Assembly (NCBI GenBank): GCA_007644065.1
Contig: VJWN01000008.1
Location: 1,366,411 to 1,430,410, forward strand
Reading direction: 5' to 3'
Length of the DNA stretch: 64,000 bases
From: Margaritispora aquatica
Lineage: Eukaryota > Ascomycota > Leotiomycetes > Helotiales > Discinellaceae
Each line of letters begins with the position of its first letter. Positions within the stretch are counted from its first letter, which is position 1. The position numbers were made by a program, and so were the translations under genes. This document shows positions 1 to 11,559 of the stretch, in pieces. The notes below the pieces were generated by a model. It was given only the letters and a program-made list of their open reading frames with translations. It did not search any database and was not told the DNA's origin.

Positions 1-870
1 ATTTCTGGATTCGACGCTCCCAAGACTGACTCAGGTCCACAAAATGGTCACGGTGGTGCGAATGGTAGAAATGGCCGTGGTGGTGCACAAAATGGTCGAG
101 GTGGTGCTTACGGTGGAGGTGGCCGTGATAACTGGAGAGCAAACAATGCCCAGGGAAATGCAGGAGGAGCCAACGGCTCGGGCCAGAATGGCTGGGGATC
201 TGGCGCAAATAGTGGTGCTGGTAGCAGAAATGATCGAGGGAATGTTGCCTTCGTATCGGATGACAACAAAGCCAAAATCAATGCGTGGAAGAATTTGCCA
301 AGCAAGCTGGCTATGGAAGACAAGGCGGCGGCCCAGGAAGCAGCAAGCAAGCCTAGGGAGAAGAACACATTTGTTCCTACTATCAAGGAGACTTGGGTTC
401 AGACATCAGCTGAGAACGCTTCTGACTTTACCGGAAAGAAAGTCTCAACTGTCGTCGAAGTGGCCGCTACTGATGCTGATTCTATGGATGTCGATGAGAA
501 GGATAACGAGGTCAACGCTCCAGTTGGAGACAAGACTGATGTCATCTCTGATAGCTCGACCACAGATTCGAATGGTGGAGCTGCTTTGAGTCTTGTGCAT
601 GTACAAGACGCTGCATCTACCCAGGCGCCTACGGTTGCCTCGACCGCAGATTCGAGTGGTGGAGTTGCTTTGACTCATGAGCATGTAGGAGACGCTGCAC
701 CTACTCAAGTGGCTGCAATTGCCTCGACCACCGAAGTCAAGGAGGGGAAGAGCCGCATTGCGGTTATTGTCAAGTTCACACTCGGCCCAAGTCAGTATGC
801 TACCGTCGCTTTACGGGAGTTGATGCGAGGTGTCAACAACTACCAACCCGAGTTCAATAATGGAAGATAG
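1..870 (+). CDS. PUS7: PUS7/TruD-family tRNA pseudouridine synthase, 3' part only
   Basis: The gene enters from the left edge in frame 1 and ends at TAG 868-870, so only the last 289 residues are visible and the catalytic aspartate lies outside. The call rests on the end of the protein: VKFTLGPSQYATVALREL is the closing strand and helix typical of eukaryotic TruD-type synthases, which make pseudouridine in tRNA, snRNA and some mRNA. Before this end lies a long low-complexity stretch: a Gly/Asn/Arg-rich RGG-like part (about residues 13-80), an acidic Ser/Thr part, and two copies of a 28-residue repeat. Yeast-type proteins lack this much material here, so it is probably a disordered insertion. 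No intron is seen in the visible part. The family call is good; specificity cannot be judged without the N-terminus. Confidence 0.72.
   Translation: MSGFDAPKTDSGPQNGHGGANGRNGRGGAQNGRGGAYGGGGRDNWRANNAQGNAGGANGSGQNGWGSGANSGAGSRNDRGNVAFVSDDNKAKINAWKNLPSKLAMEDKAAAQEAASKPREKNTFVPTIKETWVQTSAENASDFTGKKVSTVVEVAATDADSMDVDEKDNEVNAPVGDKTDVISDSSTTDSNGGAALSLVHVQDAASTQAPTVASTADSSGGVALTHEHVGDAAPTQVAAIASTTEVKEGKSRIAVIVKFTLGPSQYATVALRELMRGVNNYQPEFNNGR
556..723 (+). repeat. 84-bp tandem duplication inside the PUS7 coding sequence
   Basis: TCGACC(A/G)CAGATTCGA begins at 556 and again at 640, and a third start (TCGACCACCGA) appears at 724, so the period is exactly 84 bases, or 28 codons. The two full copies differ at scattered positions and keep the reading frame, encoding two Ser/Thr/Ala/His-rich units in the disordered insertion. 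Confidence 0.8.
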
Positions 871-2659
871 GTGTTTGATTTCGAAAGATATGGACGGTGG
901 TACGATTTTATCATATCCAGAAAGTTTTTACTTGGATCCCTCACTTGAATCAGAGGGGTCTAGATTAAATTGCGTATTTTTTCCATGTATGCGATACACA
1001 GCTATGATTGATATGATGGCATTAGGTCGTTCAGCATAGGAAAAGGCGTTTTCGGTGTCTGTATCGGATATGAAAATGGGAGTGGATGGATGGATCGGTC
1101 TGCATTTGAGTCTGCTCGCTGCGGCTGGTCGGTTTGATCAGGGCTTCAGTATGACAGGACATTGGTTGTCCCGGTGGAGCATAGATAGATAGACAGTCCA
1201 TGCTGATAGCCTACAATGCATAATCTGAAAATAACTCCCTCTCTCCAGTGCGGTCCTAATTTGCCTGTCAGGTTCTCTAGGTTCCCTTCAGCTCATCTTG
1301 ATGAGGTTCAGGCTAACAATTTGACATCCAGCATTGTGGCCACCTTTGCCAATCTCCCTTGCTTGCTTGCTTCTTCTTAATATGTGCTCGCCATGTCTGC
1401 TCTGCATCATACTTCACAGCATCTTGAGGCTCAAGGTACAAAGGAAGAAGAATAATAGCAGGTTGACTTCCACAAGAGAGTAGGCCTCAAGATGTGAAGG
1501 GTATTGTTATTGCTCATTATTGCTGGCTGCACACGATAGTTCCAAGGAGGTATGCGCTCAGAGAATGATAGAGATATAGATGGAAAGAAAGGAAATAATT
1601 GTGTTACGTTAGTTAGTTAATTTCAAGTGTCCCATTATTGAGAGGATTGAAGTGCTTACTCTCCAGTTTTCGCTTAGCAAAGGGATTGGCTGGATGCGGA
1701 GTTGAACTATAGACTATGAAGTATGCACATGTTTGAATTGACCTCAGTGCAGTGCTTGAGAGGATTTGAAAATTATGGGAAGAGTGCATGGGGGATGTTG
1801 AGGGAGTAGGTAAGGTAGGGAGTTGGAGAATATTGGGCAAGCTGATTAAGAAGTCCATTTGCTGTCCTAAGGCGGCAGCATTCCAAATGCAATCTTAAGG
1901 CTCAAAGCCTATGCTCGTTGTCCCTTCAAGGACCGTGTCTCCTGTCCGTTTATACAGTGTAAGATAGGAATGAGGCATAACAGCACGAATTGAGATCTTC
2001 CAACAAAAAGATTAACCACTTATATGATGTAACTCGTACTACAGGGCATTTAACTCTTGATTGTGCCATTCCTAGGTGATGTAAAGCTAGAATGAAAGAT
2101 TAATTTCCTTTGGACTTTGGAAACTTAAGTGAGAAAGAGTGCATTTAGCTGCAAAGGAGCTTCATCTCTGGATATGGCTGCATTAGAAGTCTGTTGATGG
2201 AAGCAATCTAGATAGTTATGAACCGTGAGTGCCACAATTTGAAGAGCATGCATGGCTGACCTCGCACGGACATGCAGTTGGAAGGCACAATTTTGGTAGA
2301 CCATTCCTTGAAAGGACAGTAAAGAAAATCGGTCCATAGATCAGAACATCTCATATACCAATATGGAGCTTGAGTTTGTTTGGAGAAGCATTGTTGTTGG
2401 TACTTCGAATTTTTAACAAGCTTATTTATGTCTTAAGACGCCACTTCAAAGAGTGCGGGGCACTCAAATGACCCCTCCATCAGCACAACACGCACTCCAC
2501 CAACAGCATCTGGAATCTGCCGCTACCACCCAACATCCAATCCAACTGCATCGCCAATTGGACGTCAAACTCCAAGAAAGCAGAACGATTCTAGCTTGTA
2601 CTATACCTCTCCCGAATCCTCAGTGCACAACACGACACAAACCTACCAGACAAGCCATC
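871..2659. other. Intergenic region, 1.8 kb, no supported gene
   Basis: This holds the PUS7 3' flank and the promoter and 5' UTR of the parvulin gene. Short open frames on both strands (for example 1613-1858 and 2125-2337, minus) lack a recognisable domain, splice partners or coding-like composition. From about 2450 the sequence becomes C/A-rich (CACCAACAGCATC, CACCCAACATCC), as is common in fungal 5' UTRs. Confidence 0.6.
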
Positions 2660-3226
2660 ATGGCACCGAAGAACAAGACTGCAGACAAAGGCGCCGCGGC
2701 GAAAGGAGGAAAAAGTAAGGGAGGAAAGACGGAGGAGAAAGGGAAGGAGGAGAAGGGAGGCGCTAAGGTTAAGGCGTCGCAGTTCATTAATGTGCGGCAT
2801 ATCTTGGTATGTCGCAGCAATTCTTGCATTGGTGCATGATGAGGACAAGGATGTTGGAAGAGATTTGGCTAATGCATAGGTGGTAGTGTGAGAAACATGG
2901 CAAGAAAGAAGAGGCTATTACGAAGCTCAAGGAAGGCGTAGCATTTGATGCTGTTGCGAGAGAGTTTAGTGAGGACAAGGCGAGAGTTGGTATGTTCACC
3001 CCAAAAAACCTCGGAAGGTTTAGATAGGTCTGTGTACTTGTGAGCAAGTCCATGCTAATAAATTCACAAAGGTGGTGCATTGGGATGGAAGAAGAGAGGA
3101 GATTTAGATTTGGCATTTGAGGAGAAAGCTTTCGAGCTGGAGACCAGCACAACTGCTAGTCCAAAATATGTTGAGGTCAAGACGGAGTTTGGTTATCATA
3201 TTATCATGGTGGAAGGAAGGAAGTAA
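2660..3226 (+). CDS. PIN4: Parvulin-type peptidyl-prolyl isomerase, PIN4/Par14 class
   Basis: Three exons, 2660-2806, 2887-2989 and 3072-3226, encode 134 residues, close to the usual 130 for this class. Residues 1-38 are a Lys/Gly/Glu-rich basic tail like that of Par14, which binds DNA and pre-ribosomes. The single rotamase domain follows: [15 protein letters not shown], then [21 protein letters not shown], and the closing [13 protein letters not shown]. It lacks a WW domain, so it is not Pin1/Ess1. The enzyme isomerises Xaa-Pro bonds, without the phospho-Ser/Thr preference of Pin1, and probably acts in the nucleus or nucleolus. The first intron (2807-2886) has donor GTATGT; its acceptor follows GGTGGTAG. 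The start is the first ATG in frame with the basic tail, in context CATCATGGC. Confidence 0.9.
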
Positions 3227-3544
3227 GAACCTCAGCTCTCTGTTCGACGTTCGGGGCTTTGCTGTGAGTGAATGCATTACTCCATCTATGCAGTTGTGAG
3301 GATAGTCAGCCACATGGTATGTACGGTTTCAGCCCAGTTCGCGTCACATCTTGCAGAGGAGGCGCTGGTCATTAATGAGGTGCATCACAGGTTCTGTTTC
3401 AAAATCTTGGGTGTTTGCTTGCATATGCAATTGATTGCCGGCCTAGAATGCTCCCATTGGTACCATACACATAATGTAAAGGCCTCGCATTTGACCAAAC
3501 CTGGCCACCCAGTTCAACTCCTATATGCCCATCCCATTTTGACT
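3227..3544. other. Convergent 3' flanks of PIN4 and RPS12
   Basis: 318 bases between two convergent stop codons. Open frames here, such as 3272-3592 plus, overlap the antisense of RPS12 exons and are not credible genes. I see no terminator-like structure beyond ordinary A/T-rich stretches. Confidence 0.5.
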
Positions 3545-4410
3545 CTATTGCTCGGTTTGGAAGTAGTTGAGAAGAATGGAACGTTCCTGTGACTCCTCAC
3601 CCCAGTCCTTGACGACAACGCTGTTATGTGTTAGCACAAGTTTCTCAAGCTGTACATGCATATCTCGCTGTGCGGTGCGGCGCAATCTCAGATATGCATG
3701 TTAGAGAGCATTGGTACATACCATGAGCAGTTGACAACCTTGCGTGCATTTCCCTCACGGTCCAGAACACCTAGTTTTTGTCAGAGGCACTCCCAACTGT
3801 CGTATATTCTGGTGAACTTACACAAACCAGCCCACTCGCCCAATTGCTTTCCATCAGGAACCTTGATCAAAGGGATCTTGTGCTCGGAGCACAGAGCAAC
3901 GACCAACTTCTTGTATGCCTCCTCTAAATTGTGTGTCAGAAAATCTCCAGCGCATCTTTCAACTTCCATGTGCAAATTTCCCCTCATGTTCAACCCCACC
4001 ACTACCACCACAAACAACTGGTAAAATTGACGTACCCTCGCAAGATTCGTTAAGAATGCAAACGTGTGCTTGGCGTCTATCCAAAGCCTTGGATGCCTCG
4101 CGGAGTCCACGGGCAAGACCATCGTGCATGAGGGCCAACTTGAGGACACCCTTCAATGCGTCGAGAACAGACATTTGACCCTTGGATGCGGCATCTCCAG
4201 AGACTTCAACTTCTTCGGCTTCCGCCACGACAGGGGAGGTAGGCTCTTCTACGTCAGACTGTGCAAATAGTTAAAGTCAGCGCAATGATCGAATATTAAT
4301 TTTCGTTCTTCAAATTGTGCAGGCTGCAGCAGCGTAGGCTGGCGCAAATTTAGACAGCAGAAGCATCTTCAGCGGGGCTAGCGACGGCGAGGTATGGGAG
4401 ATCGTACCAT
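3545..4410 (-). CDS. RPS12: 40S ribosomal protein S12 (eS12)
   Basis: Five exons on the minus strand: 4410-4408, 4258-4036, 3923-3822, 3770-3722 and 3620-3545, giving 150 residues. The first exon is only the ATG codon, followed by GTACGA and a 149-base intron. Family signatures are [35 protein letters not shown], then [15 protein letters not shown] and GEWAGLC, and a fungal-type tail [11 protein letters not shown]...NYFQTEQ. The acidic N-terminus ([19 protein letters not shown]) is usual in fungi. The protein sits in the beak of the small ribosomal subunit. The gene diverges from RPS22 with about 540 bases between starts, so the two may share regulation. Acceptor and donor choices are fixed by phase and by conserved junction residues. 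Confidence 0.95.
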
Positions 4411-4954
4411 TTTGTATTGTGTTGTCTTTTCGATCCTCGAAGGTAATGGTAAAAAGTTCGAGATGTGTGTTGAACCAGTTGTGGGTGAAGGCTCTCGTTT
4501 AGCTGGTATGTGGATCTAGCCGGATTGGGTCTAGCCTCACATGTGCCCACCATCCAATTTTCCAAAACTTTTTGGACCTCAGAACTCGACAACGACGAAC
4601 TTTCAACGCCAACCCAGACACAAGGTATGTATTACCCTTACGACCTCTGCGAAGATCCTTCATGATAGGCAGAGGGAGCAATCGACATCTACTCAATATG
4701 CGACTGCGACCAGAGCAATGAAGGAAATGGGAGAATATTTTATGATTTCACCTTGACCGACTTTGCGACGGGACGACCACGAGCAATTGAAAGATGTCGA
4801 CACTACTCTTCTCTTCACGACAACGAGCTGCAGAACCCTCTTGTCAATCATGAGGGCACTCTCCATGCTTGAAGCCCATGAAGGCTAATTATCAGCGTCC
4901 GACAGATACCTCACTTCCTCTTCACGATTTGAGAATCTTCACACAACCGCCAAA
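4411..4954. promoter_or_regulatory. Shared divergent promoter of RPS12 and RPS22
   Basis: 544 bases between the two start codons. A likely 5' UTR intron of RPS22 begins with GTATGT at 4624, just after the CAACCCAGACACAAG leader; ATCAG at 4891-4895, close after CTAAT, is one possible acceptor. Short ATGs in the region, such as 4869, are probably inside that intron or upstream leader. CTAGCC occurs twice near 4516-4536. No factor site is named with confidence. Confidence 0.5.
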
Positions 4955-5625
4955 ATGGTCAAGACTTCAGTTCTCAACGATGCGCTCAACGCCATCAACA
5001 ACGCCGAGAAGTCCGGAAAGCGACAGGTTCTCATCAGACCTTCATCCAAGGTCATCGTCAAGTTCCTCAGCGTTATGCAGAAGCACGGTATGTGGACATT
5101 TCTTATTTCATCATCTTTCTTCTGGATCTTTGAGGATCACCAAACACGACAACCAATTCGGCATGATAACTAGATGACGGTCTCAATTCAATAGACCATA
5201 GTCCTTTAAGTTGCCGATATATCATACATACAGCGAGGATCTTACACGTTTTCTGATTTTTATTTCCTGACGTTACACGTTTAATCTTTCGCGACATACT
5301 GACATATTTCACAGGATACATCGGAGAGTTCGAGGAAGTTGATGACCACCGCTCCGGCAAGATCGTCATCCAGTTGAACGGCCGGTAAGGCCACTCTTGG
5401 CACACTGATCAACTTTTATGCTAACTCATTCTCAGCCTCAACAAGACTGGTGTCATCTCCCCACGTTACAACGTCCGTCTCGGTGACCTCGAGAAGTGGG
5501 TTGTCAAGCTCCTCCCATCCCGTCAATTCGGATACATCATCCTCACCACCTCCGCTGGTATCATGGACCACGAGGAGGCCCGTCGCAAGCACGTTGCCGG
5601 AAAGATCATCGGATTCTTCTACTAG
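4955..5625 (+). CDS. RPS22: 40S ribosomal protein S22 (uS8, RPS15A)
   Basis: Exons 4955-5087, 5315-5384 and 5436-5625 encode 130 residues, exactly the eukaryotic length for uS8. The sequence reads [19 protein letters not shown], then [20 protein letters not shown], and finishes with [20 protein letters not shown] and GFFY. It binds the central domain of 18S rRNA and is needed for small-subunit assembly. The first intron is long for this window (227 bases) and the second short (51 bases); donors are GTATGT and GTAAGG. The start is the only ATG in the context CCGCCAAAATGGTC, which is strong for fungi. There is nothing unusual in the protein. It is transcribed divergently from RPS12 and convergently with the tyrosinase gene. 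Confidence 0.97.
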
Positions 5626-6395
5626 ATATGGGTATGGAAAATGGGAACCTGGGGCGTTTGGAGTCATGAGCGTGTAACTATCTTGAGCCACATTCAATGT
5701 GTTGGGACGATACCCCAATCTCGTAATCTTGCATTCGTGCTCGATTCGAGATTTTCCTGAAGAGGAATGATGATAGCTCTGCATCAAAAGTCAAATCAAA
5801 CTCATGCACTTCAGAAACTGTTCCTTGTGATGTCTCATGCTATTGCTCAATTTCAAGATTCGAATCTTGTTCTTTCAAAGCTGATGTCAGTTGGCATCAG
5901 GCGCATCATGTCAATGATCACTATTCGTTCCATGTATCCACAAGACTGAGCCTCACATGCTACTTCCCCTGCTTCTTCCCCTGATACCTTTTCTCCTCTA
6001 GTCTCGGTAAAACCCTCTCAAATTACCTCTAGCAGCTACAGTTGCAAACACATTTCAATAGAGGACAAAAGACTACATACACCTAGCTGTTCTCCTTGAC
6101 CCAAGTAGCATTTTGCTATGATTGAGAAAAGCATATCCCGATTTTTTCAAAAAATTGTAGCAACAAGTAAGTACCCTCAGAATGTGAAAATTCGTTCAAC
6201 GCATTGTATCAAATCTTACTCCTAATGCCACTACGCAATTAATGCTAACAAATTTTCTATTGCGACTTTCCCATCACATAAATATCTTCATCCCCTCTTC
6301 CTCGAATCACTTCCATCCCACCAGATGAGAGTCCCACATATCTTCAGAGCCATGCACCCCACACTGACTCTCCTAGATCACCTTCTAACAGTCAT
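5626..6395. other. Convergent 3' flanks of RPS22 and the tyrosinase gene
   Basis: 770 bases that hold two 3' UTRs and A/T-rich sequence. No open frame with domain or splice support is present; 5767-5949 plus is short and featureless. Confidence 0.55.
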
Positions 6396-7809
6396 CTAAA
6401 CATACTTGTAGCACAACCCACCAGCCTTGACACTCATCGCCTCCTTGACCGTCATTTTTGGGCCCAGGATACCCCAGTCCATCACATCGGTGAGCGTGAC
6501 GTCTGCACTAGGTGGGATATTCAGAAACGTTCTTGTGCCAGCGAGTGCGTATTGTCTGTTTGCTGGATCGATAGCTTGCCACATCGTCCAGACACGATCG
6601 ATCATGCCGTGGTGGAGGTAGAAGGCTGGATCACCTGGTGAGGCAAACATATCGCTGCCCACGGGCTAGAAGCAAATAGTCAGTTCTTTCCTGAGATGAA
6701 ATGGAAGTTAGAGGGAGTGGAAAGGGAGATGAGAACATACACCCATGACGAAATGGCCACCACCGTGAACACCCATCGCATATGTGCCCGGTGTCCCACT
6801 CATCGTATCCTGAAACTCGGCAATCGTGCTACTATTATACACCAGCTTGTTCACCTCGCTCTGGCTACAGTATGTCTGCGCAATATACGTATTTAGATCT
6901 CTGCTTAAGCACCTTGGTGCATAGTCGAAACGATCAGCAGGCGGAGTACCAGTGAGAGCTTCAGGAAACGAGAAAGCGCGGAAAGGAACAGTGTAGTGGA
7001 CAAAAGGACCAGAAGTGATGCAGCCACCGCCGGAGCCATGCGGCAGCTCGATTCCTGGGCCGAGGAAGATGTTGCTGTTGTTTGCGATCACGGCACCGTC
7101 GCCGGAGAGCGAGTACTGAGATCCATCAAAGAGAGGAGATCCGGCTAGGTTGGCATTGTAGAGAGGCCAGTTCCAGTACCTATAAGAAATGTCAAGTTAG
7201 TATGGTCCTTGCAGAATTGGGGATATTGCTCAAATTCACTTGTTCACTTACGGAGTGAGTCCTGTGTAGCCACACTCGGCTTGAAGTGCTTTCTCATACA
7301 GAGACAAGAAAATTCGATGCCACTAAGGTCGTTAATTAGTTCATTCGCTCAGTAATCTTTTCTGATGAGGAAAATAGAGACATGTATTGTTAAGCAGAAA
7401 AGATGACTTACAGGGAGGAAATAACCGCTCATGTGAATGACTTGAGTCTGATTGATATGTACGGCAATGAAATCTTGATCGTAGTAAGCCAATGTTTCCC
7501 AATCGAGCTTGACACAACGTACCATCGTAACGAGACTTTGCACCTGGAACCTGAGCTGGGTTCAACTTAGAAGGCAGCTTCTGCAAACAAACAACGGCAT
7601 TGGTGTAGCATCTTCGTTCTGCCTTTGTAAAAGAACCCCTTCACATGTCAGCTCACGGTTCTACTGCAGGGCTGAAATGCATACCATTCTTTTCTCAAAA
7701 CAGCATTTGAAGTGGTACAAGTAGATCTCTCTTCCACCTCAGCAAAAGGAACGGCTATGCTTTGGCAAGCAAAAAGGCCAACTACAAGCGCAATGGAATT
7801 GAACAACAT
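6396..7809 (-). CDS. Secreted tyrosinase (polyphenol oxidase), type-3 copper enzyme
   Basis: Six exons on the minus strand: 7809-7685, 7638-7523, 7473-7412, 7322-7252, 7179-6741 and 6665-6396, giving 360 residues. Residues 1-24 form a signal peptide (MLFNSIALVVGLFACQSIAV). The common central domain follows: RKEWGSFTKAERRCY, copper-A histidines H86, H94 and H103 in AVHINQTQVIHMSGYFLPWH, and copper-B H263, H267 in GVHGGGHF and H290 in DPAFYLHHGMIDRVW. It oxidises monophenols and diphenols to quinones, outside the cell. It is a short form without the long C-terminal inhibitory extension of mushroom-type enzymes. The first intron is only 46 bases, and its acceptor (GTGAAG at 7639) was chosen because the next AGs break the frame. 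Confidence 0.93.
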
Positions 7810-9984
7810 CTTGACAACTGAATGTAAAATGTAAGGTGGGAAACAAAAAACATGTCGCCAGCAAAATATAAGTACTTGTCTACAACCGATAGTGCATAGT
7901 CAATAAACACATTTGACTTCATCCTGTTGGAATTGGATCACATTCAGACATAACTAATGCAATGAAAATCATTTTCTAGGATAGCACGTTCTAACACGTC
8001 CACTTTGATCAATGTAGGCAATACATATTGCATGTACCAGTGGAAGAAGTTCAAGTGCAGCCGGAGACAAATGGGATGTTTCTCATGCACCTTCGGGTGA
8101 GGAAGTTCTTCCGCTGCAGGATGTTGGATTGAATCATGTTGGATACCGAAGGAGGCTGTTATGCCGTGTCATCCTTGACTATTCACCCCGGTACTGCATT
8201 TGCTGGGTTGTGGAGATTGCTCTCCATCCTCCTTGATGTGAGGCCATCCGGAACATGATACTGAAGAAATCATCGCTACTGTTGGTTTCCTCGTCTAGCT
8301 TTTCAAATTAAACTGAGATCAGAACCAGTCAAGTGACGCAAGATTTGAAGCTCCGCATCAACCTACAATATTTCGTACAAGAAGGGGAATGTTAAAATTC
8401 AAAGAAGCCTTCCTTATATTCGCTCTGATCTTCCACAAGTACATATTTTGCAAGGTGCTTTATATGGATAGAACAATCCTGCACAGTAGCCGAAGGCTCC
8501 AACCAATTCTGTGATCCTCATGTTATCTTACTTGGAGGATGCGTACACTCTGGGAATAACTATACTATAGAGATGGTGCTCTAAGTCGAAACCCCGCTAA
8601 TTCTTCAAGAGAAAGAAGCTTCTCCAAGGACAGTTGAATGCTTGGAGCTAATTCCGTACCGATACGTCTTTATTCGACCAGAAGAGAAGACTGCTTCTAC
8701 CGGGCTTCGACAAAATCGACACCGGATGATATTGGAGCCAGTCATCTTGAGATCCGAGTATTTTCACCAACAGATAAGTATCGGAGTCTTCGAGGCAAAG
8801 AGGTCAAGAGGTCTATCTCCTCAGTGCAAAAATATGTTGGCTTCAACTCGTAGTATCTATCATAACCATGTAAGAAAGATTTCTGGAATGCTTCCCCGGC
8901 AGATGCCAACCACATCTTGGATAAAATCCATGAGTACGCGTCCTTTACAAGCATCTTTGGAAAGACTTGAGTATTCAAGGATAAGTGGCGCGCCATAGAT
9001 CACTTGCATTCTTCTCCTGCAGGAGGAATATCAATTAGACGTTTCTACTGGTGGGGCTGTTAGCAGTTGCCGGGTCGGCTTGTTGGAACACCATTTCTCG
9101 CCTTTTTATTCTCCGTAGGATGCTGGCTTTGGCCGCTTCTTCGCTATCTCTTCAAGAATATACACATAGCATAGAAACTGGCTACATAGCCCATAGTCTC
9201 ACTACGATTCGAATGGAAAGAAACCGTACTTTGTTGGAGAGGGAGGGAAGGCATGAATGGCTGAAATGAAAGAAGTTCGCTGTGCATTTAACCGGCGGAA
9301 GCATCCGGATTCACACGGCCCGAACGAAAGGCTCGTGCTCGGACGGGAACAAATAAGCGAGTCATCCCTTTTCCGTGTGGCATGAAAGAAATCCTCCCCG
9401 TAGCCGCCACCAACACTTATAATCTAAACCTTGTTCCTGTGGAGGTCACTGAGGCATGGGTACGAAACTTTGATTCTACATTTGTGGAATTATAGATGCA
9501 GGTGATGGAGTTTTAGGAGATATATCCGGATTTGATTGCAGCATACTCACTTGAGAATGTCACTGCTTCAAGATACCTAGCCTTCTCACTTCAACTTGTC
9601 AATCCCATCGTATTCAAGTGTCGAATCAGTATGATCATGTGGACGTTATCTTTAGCATGTGGTGTTTGCAGTACTTGATTTAAACCCGTTAGAGATCTTT
9701 GAGCAATGAAATTGGGGTCACACAAATCGACAATTGGTGATCTTGTTGGGAGAACCGTCAGCCGTTTTACAATTTAGCCAGTTGGTTATGCACTACACCT
9801 TCCACATCATCTCTTCAACCAGAGTCCCGGGAATCTGACTTGCAGTTTATCCTTCTCGTACCTGAGGATGGATCATACAAGTAAGAAGGTTGCATATCGC
9901 CGCTCTACTTGTCAAAGATGATCCCACTCATAGTCAAATGACCGAAACCACCAGATTTGGTATTATTCCATCTGCTGAAGAGTG
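7810..9984. other. Gene-poor interval, 2.2 kb
   Basis: Between the start of tyrosinase and the rhodopsin-domain gene. Overlapping frames at 8638-8998 on both strands look slightly coding (for example LEIRVFSPTDKYRSLRGKEV on plus) but are broken by stops and match no family I know; they could be a decayed gene. The rest is featureless. Confidence 0.45.
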
Positions 9985-11559
9985 ATGATGGTAAGTCATG
10001 TTTCAAAGCTTTGGTATCATGCTAAGATTTCTAAAAGGATATTCCAAAGCCAGATGGCCCGGACGAGAGCATAGGTATGGCTTTCAAAGGACCCATCAGT
10101 TTTTAGCTAATGATATTCTTTATAGCTCTGCGAATGCTAGTATCGTGCTGGATCATGTACGGCATCGCACTGATCGTTCTCGTCATGCGTCTACTAGCCA
10201 AGCTCCGAGTTAATGCCAGACTTGAGATAGATGACTGGCTGATGACTCTCTCAATGGTATTTACCTCTCAGCGAGTGTGCTAGCCACAAAGCTGATGATT
10301 GTAGATATGTGGACTTCTATTCTTCAGTTTGAACACAGTTGGGACGACATACGGACTTGGGAGACACTTCTACTACTTGACGCCATATGAGAGAGTACAT
10401 TCAATGAAGATGGAATTTGCTGGTCAACCACCAGGTATGATGTTGCTCATTGTGTAGTGGGAAATAATATCTAACCGAAATGTAGGTATTCTATGCCCAA
10501 CATTCGGACGCATCTCCTTCGCCATCTTCCTCTTAAACTTCACCGGTCCAAGTCGAGGACGGAGATGGTTCCTGTATGGTTTCATGATCCAGCACGCGAT
10601 AATTAATGTTCTCACAATCATCTTGATTGTGGTTCAATGTCCCAATTTCGCCACAATGTGGGATCCGGTAAGCTCAGCTTTCCCTTCTCCACACATAGTC
10701 ACACATTGTGTCCTCTCGAAATAACTCACTTAAAGTCATGCATTTTGCCCTGCGCCAAAGACTTCTACCTCTACAAGCACTAACTCAAAATAGGTCGGCC
10801 ACCCAGGAGTGTGCTGGTCACCCTCGATCCAAGCCAACTTCGGGTATTTCCAAGGCGCAACGAACACCCTCTCCGATCTGATTCTAACTATCATGCCCGC
10901 TTTCATCGTCTGGAACCTTCAAATCGAGCGAAAGCTCAAAGTTGGCCTCGCTGCCCTACTAGGGCTGAGCTTTTTGTGAGTCTCTTCTAACATAAGAAAG
11001 CCAAAGGCTTCAAGCTGACCACAAAAGCGCAATGATCGTCTCCATAATTCGCACTAAGATGACCTCCAACATCGCAGATCGCAGTGATTTCACTTGTAAG
11101 CAAACTAACCGATTCTAAAAGTTCCTGTCCTAAAGAGTAAGATACTAATACACGCGCGTTTCAGATAACACAGTCGACTTCATAATCTGGTGCAGCGTCG
11201 AAAACTGCATCGTCATCATCGCGGCCTCAATTCCCATGCTGCGGGCCCTTTTCGTCAGCCGGGTCAAGCCCTCTAGCTCCAATTCCAATTCCAACCCCAA
11301 CTCCCGATCCACGTACGAAATGCACAACAACATCGGTAACGGCTATGAGTATCCACCTCAAAGAAGCGTAGGGAGGTCGAAGTCTCATATCATGTCGAGG
11401 GGCTCAAGAGGGTATGGACCGCAGTCGAGCGAGGAGGATATCTTGCCTGTGTTAGGGAGGATGGGTGGTGTGAATGGTGGTAATGGTGGTGCTGGTGGGA
11501 TAGAGAAAAGTACGACGTATATGGTGGCTTATGATGCGAGGTCTGTAGGAAGGGCATAA
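9985..11559 (+). CDS. Seven-helix rhodopsin-domain membrane protein (Fung_rhodopsin/SAT4 type)
   Basis: Eight exons: 9985-9990, 10038-10074, 10126-10256, 10305-10434, 10486-10667, 10794-10975, 11028-11095 and 11165-11559, giving 376 residues. The first exon holds only two ATG codons, so either may be the start. After a short hydrophilic head (DIPKPDGPDES) come seven hydrophobic segments, with family hallmarks: VNARLEIDDWLM after helix 2, TTYGLGRHFYYL, CPTFGRISFAIFLLNF, and ADRSDFTYNTVDFIIW before the last helix. The tail from about residue 277 is Ser/Asn/Gly-rich and probably cytoplasmic. This family is very large in Pezizomycotina; most members have no known ligand, and some lie in secondary-metabolite clusters, which I do not see here. 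All junctions keep phase. Confidence 0.88.

Noticed and set aside
7349..7586. Two alternative frames covering tyrosinase exons 2 and 3
   Set aside because: Both read through introns; the spliced model restores the SRYDDFIAVHINQT core and all copper histidines.
8638..8998. Overlapping frames on both strands that look mildly coding
   Set aside because: Stops interrupt the best frame (after GFNS and again near 8968), no ATG-to-stop model is convincing, and no family is recognised.
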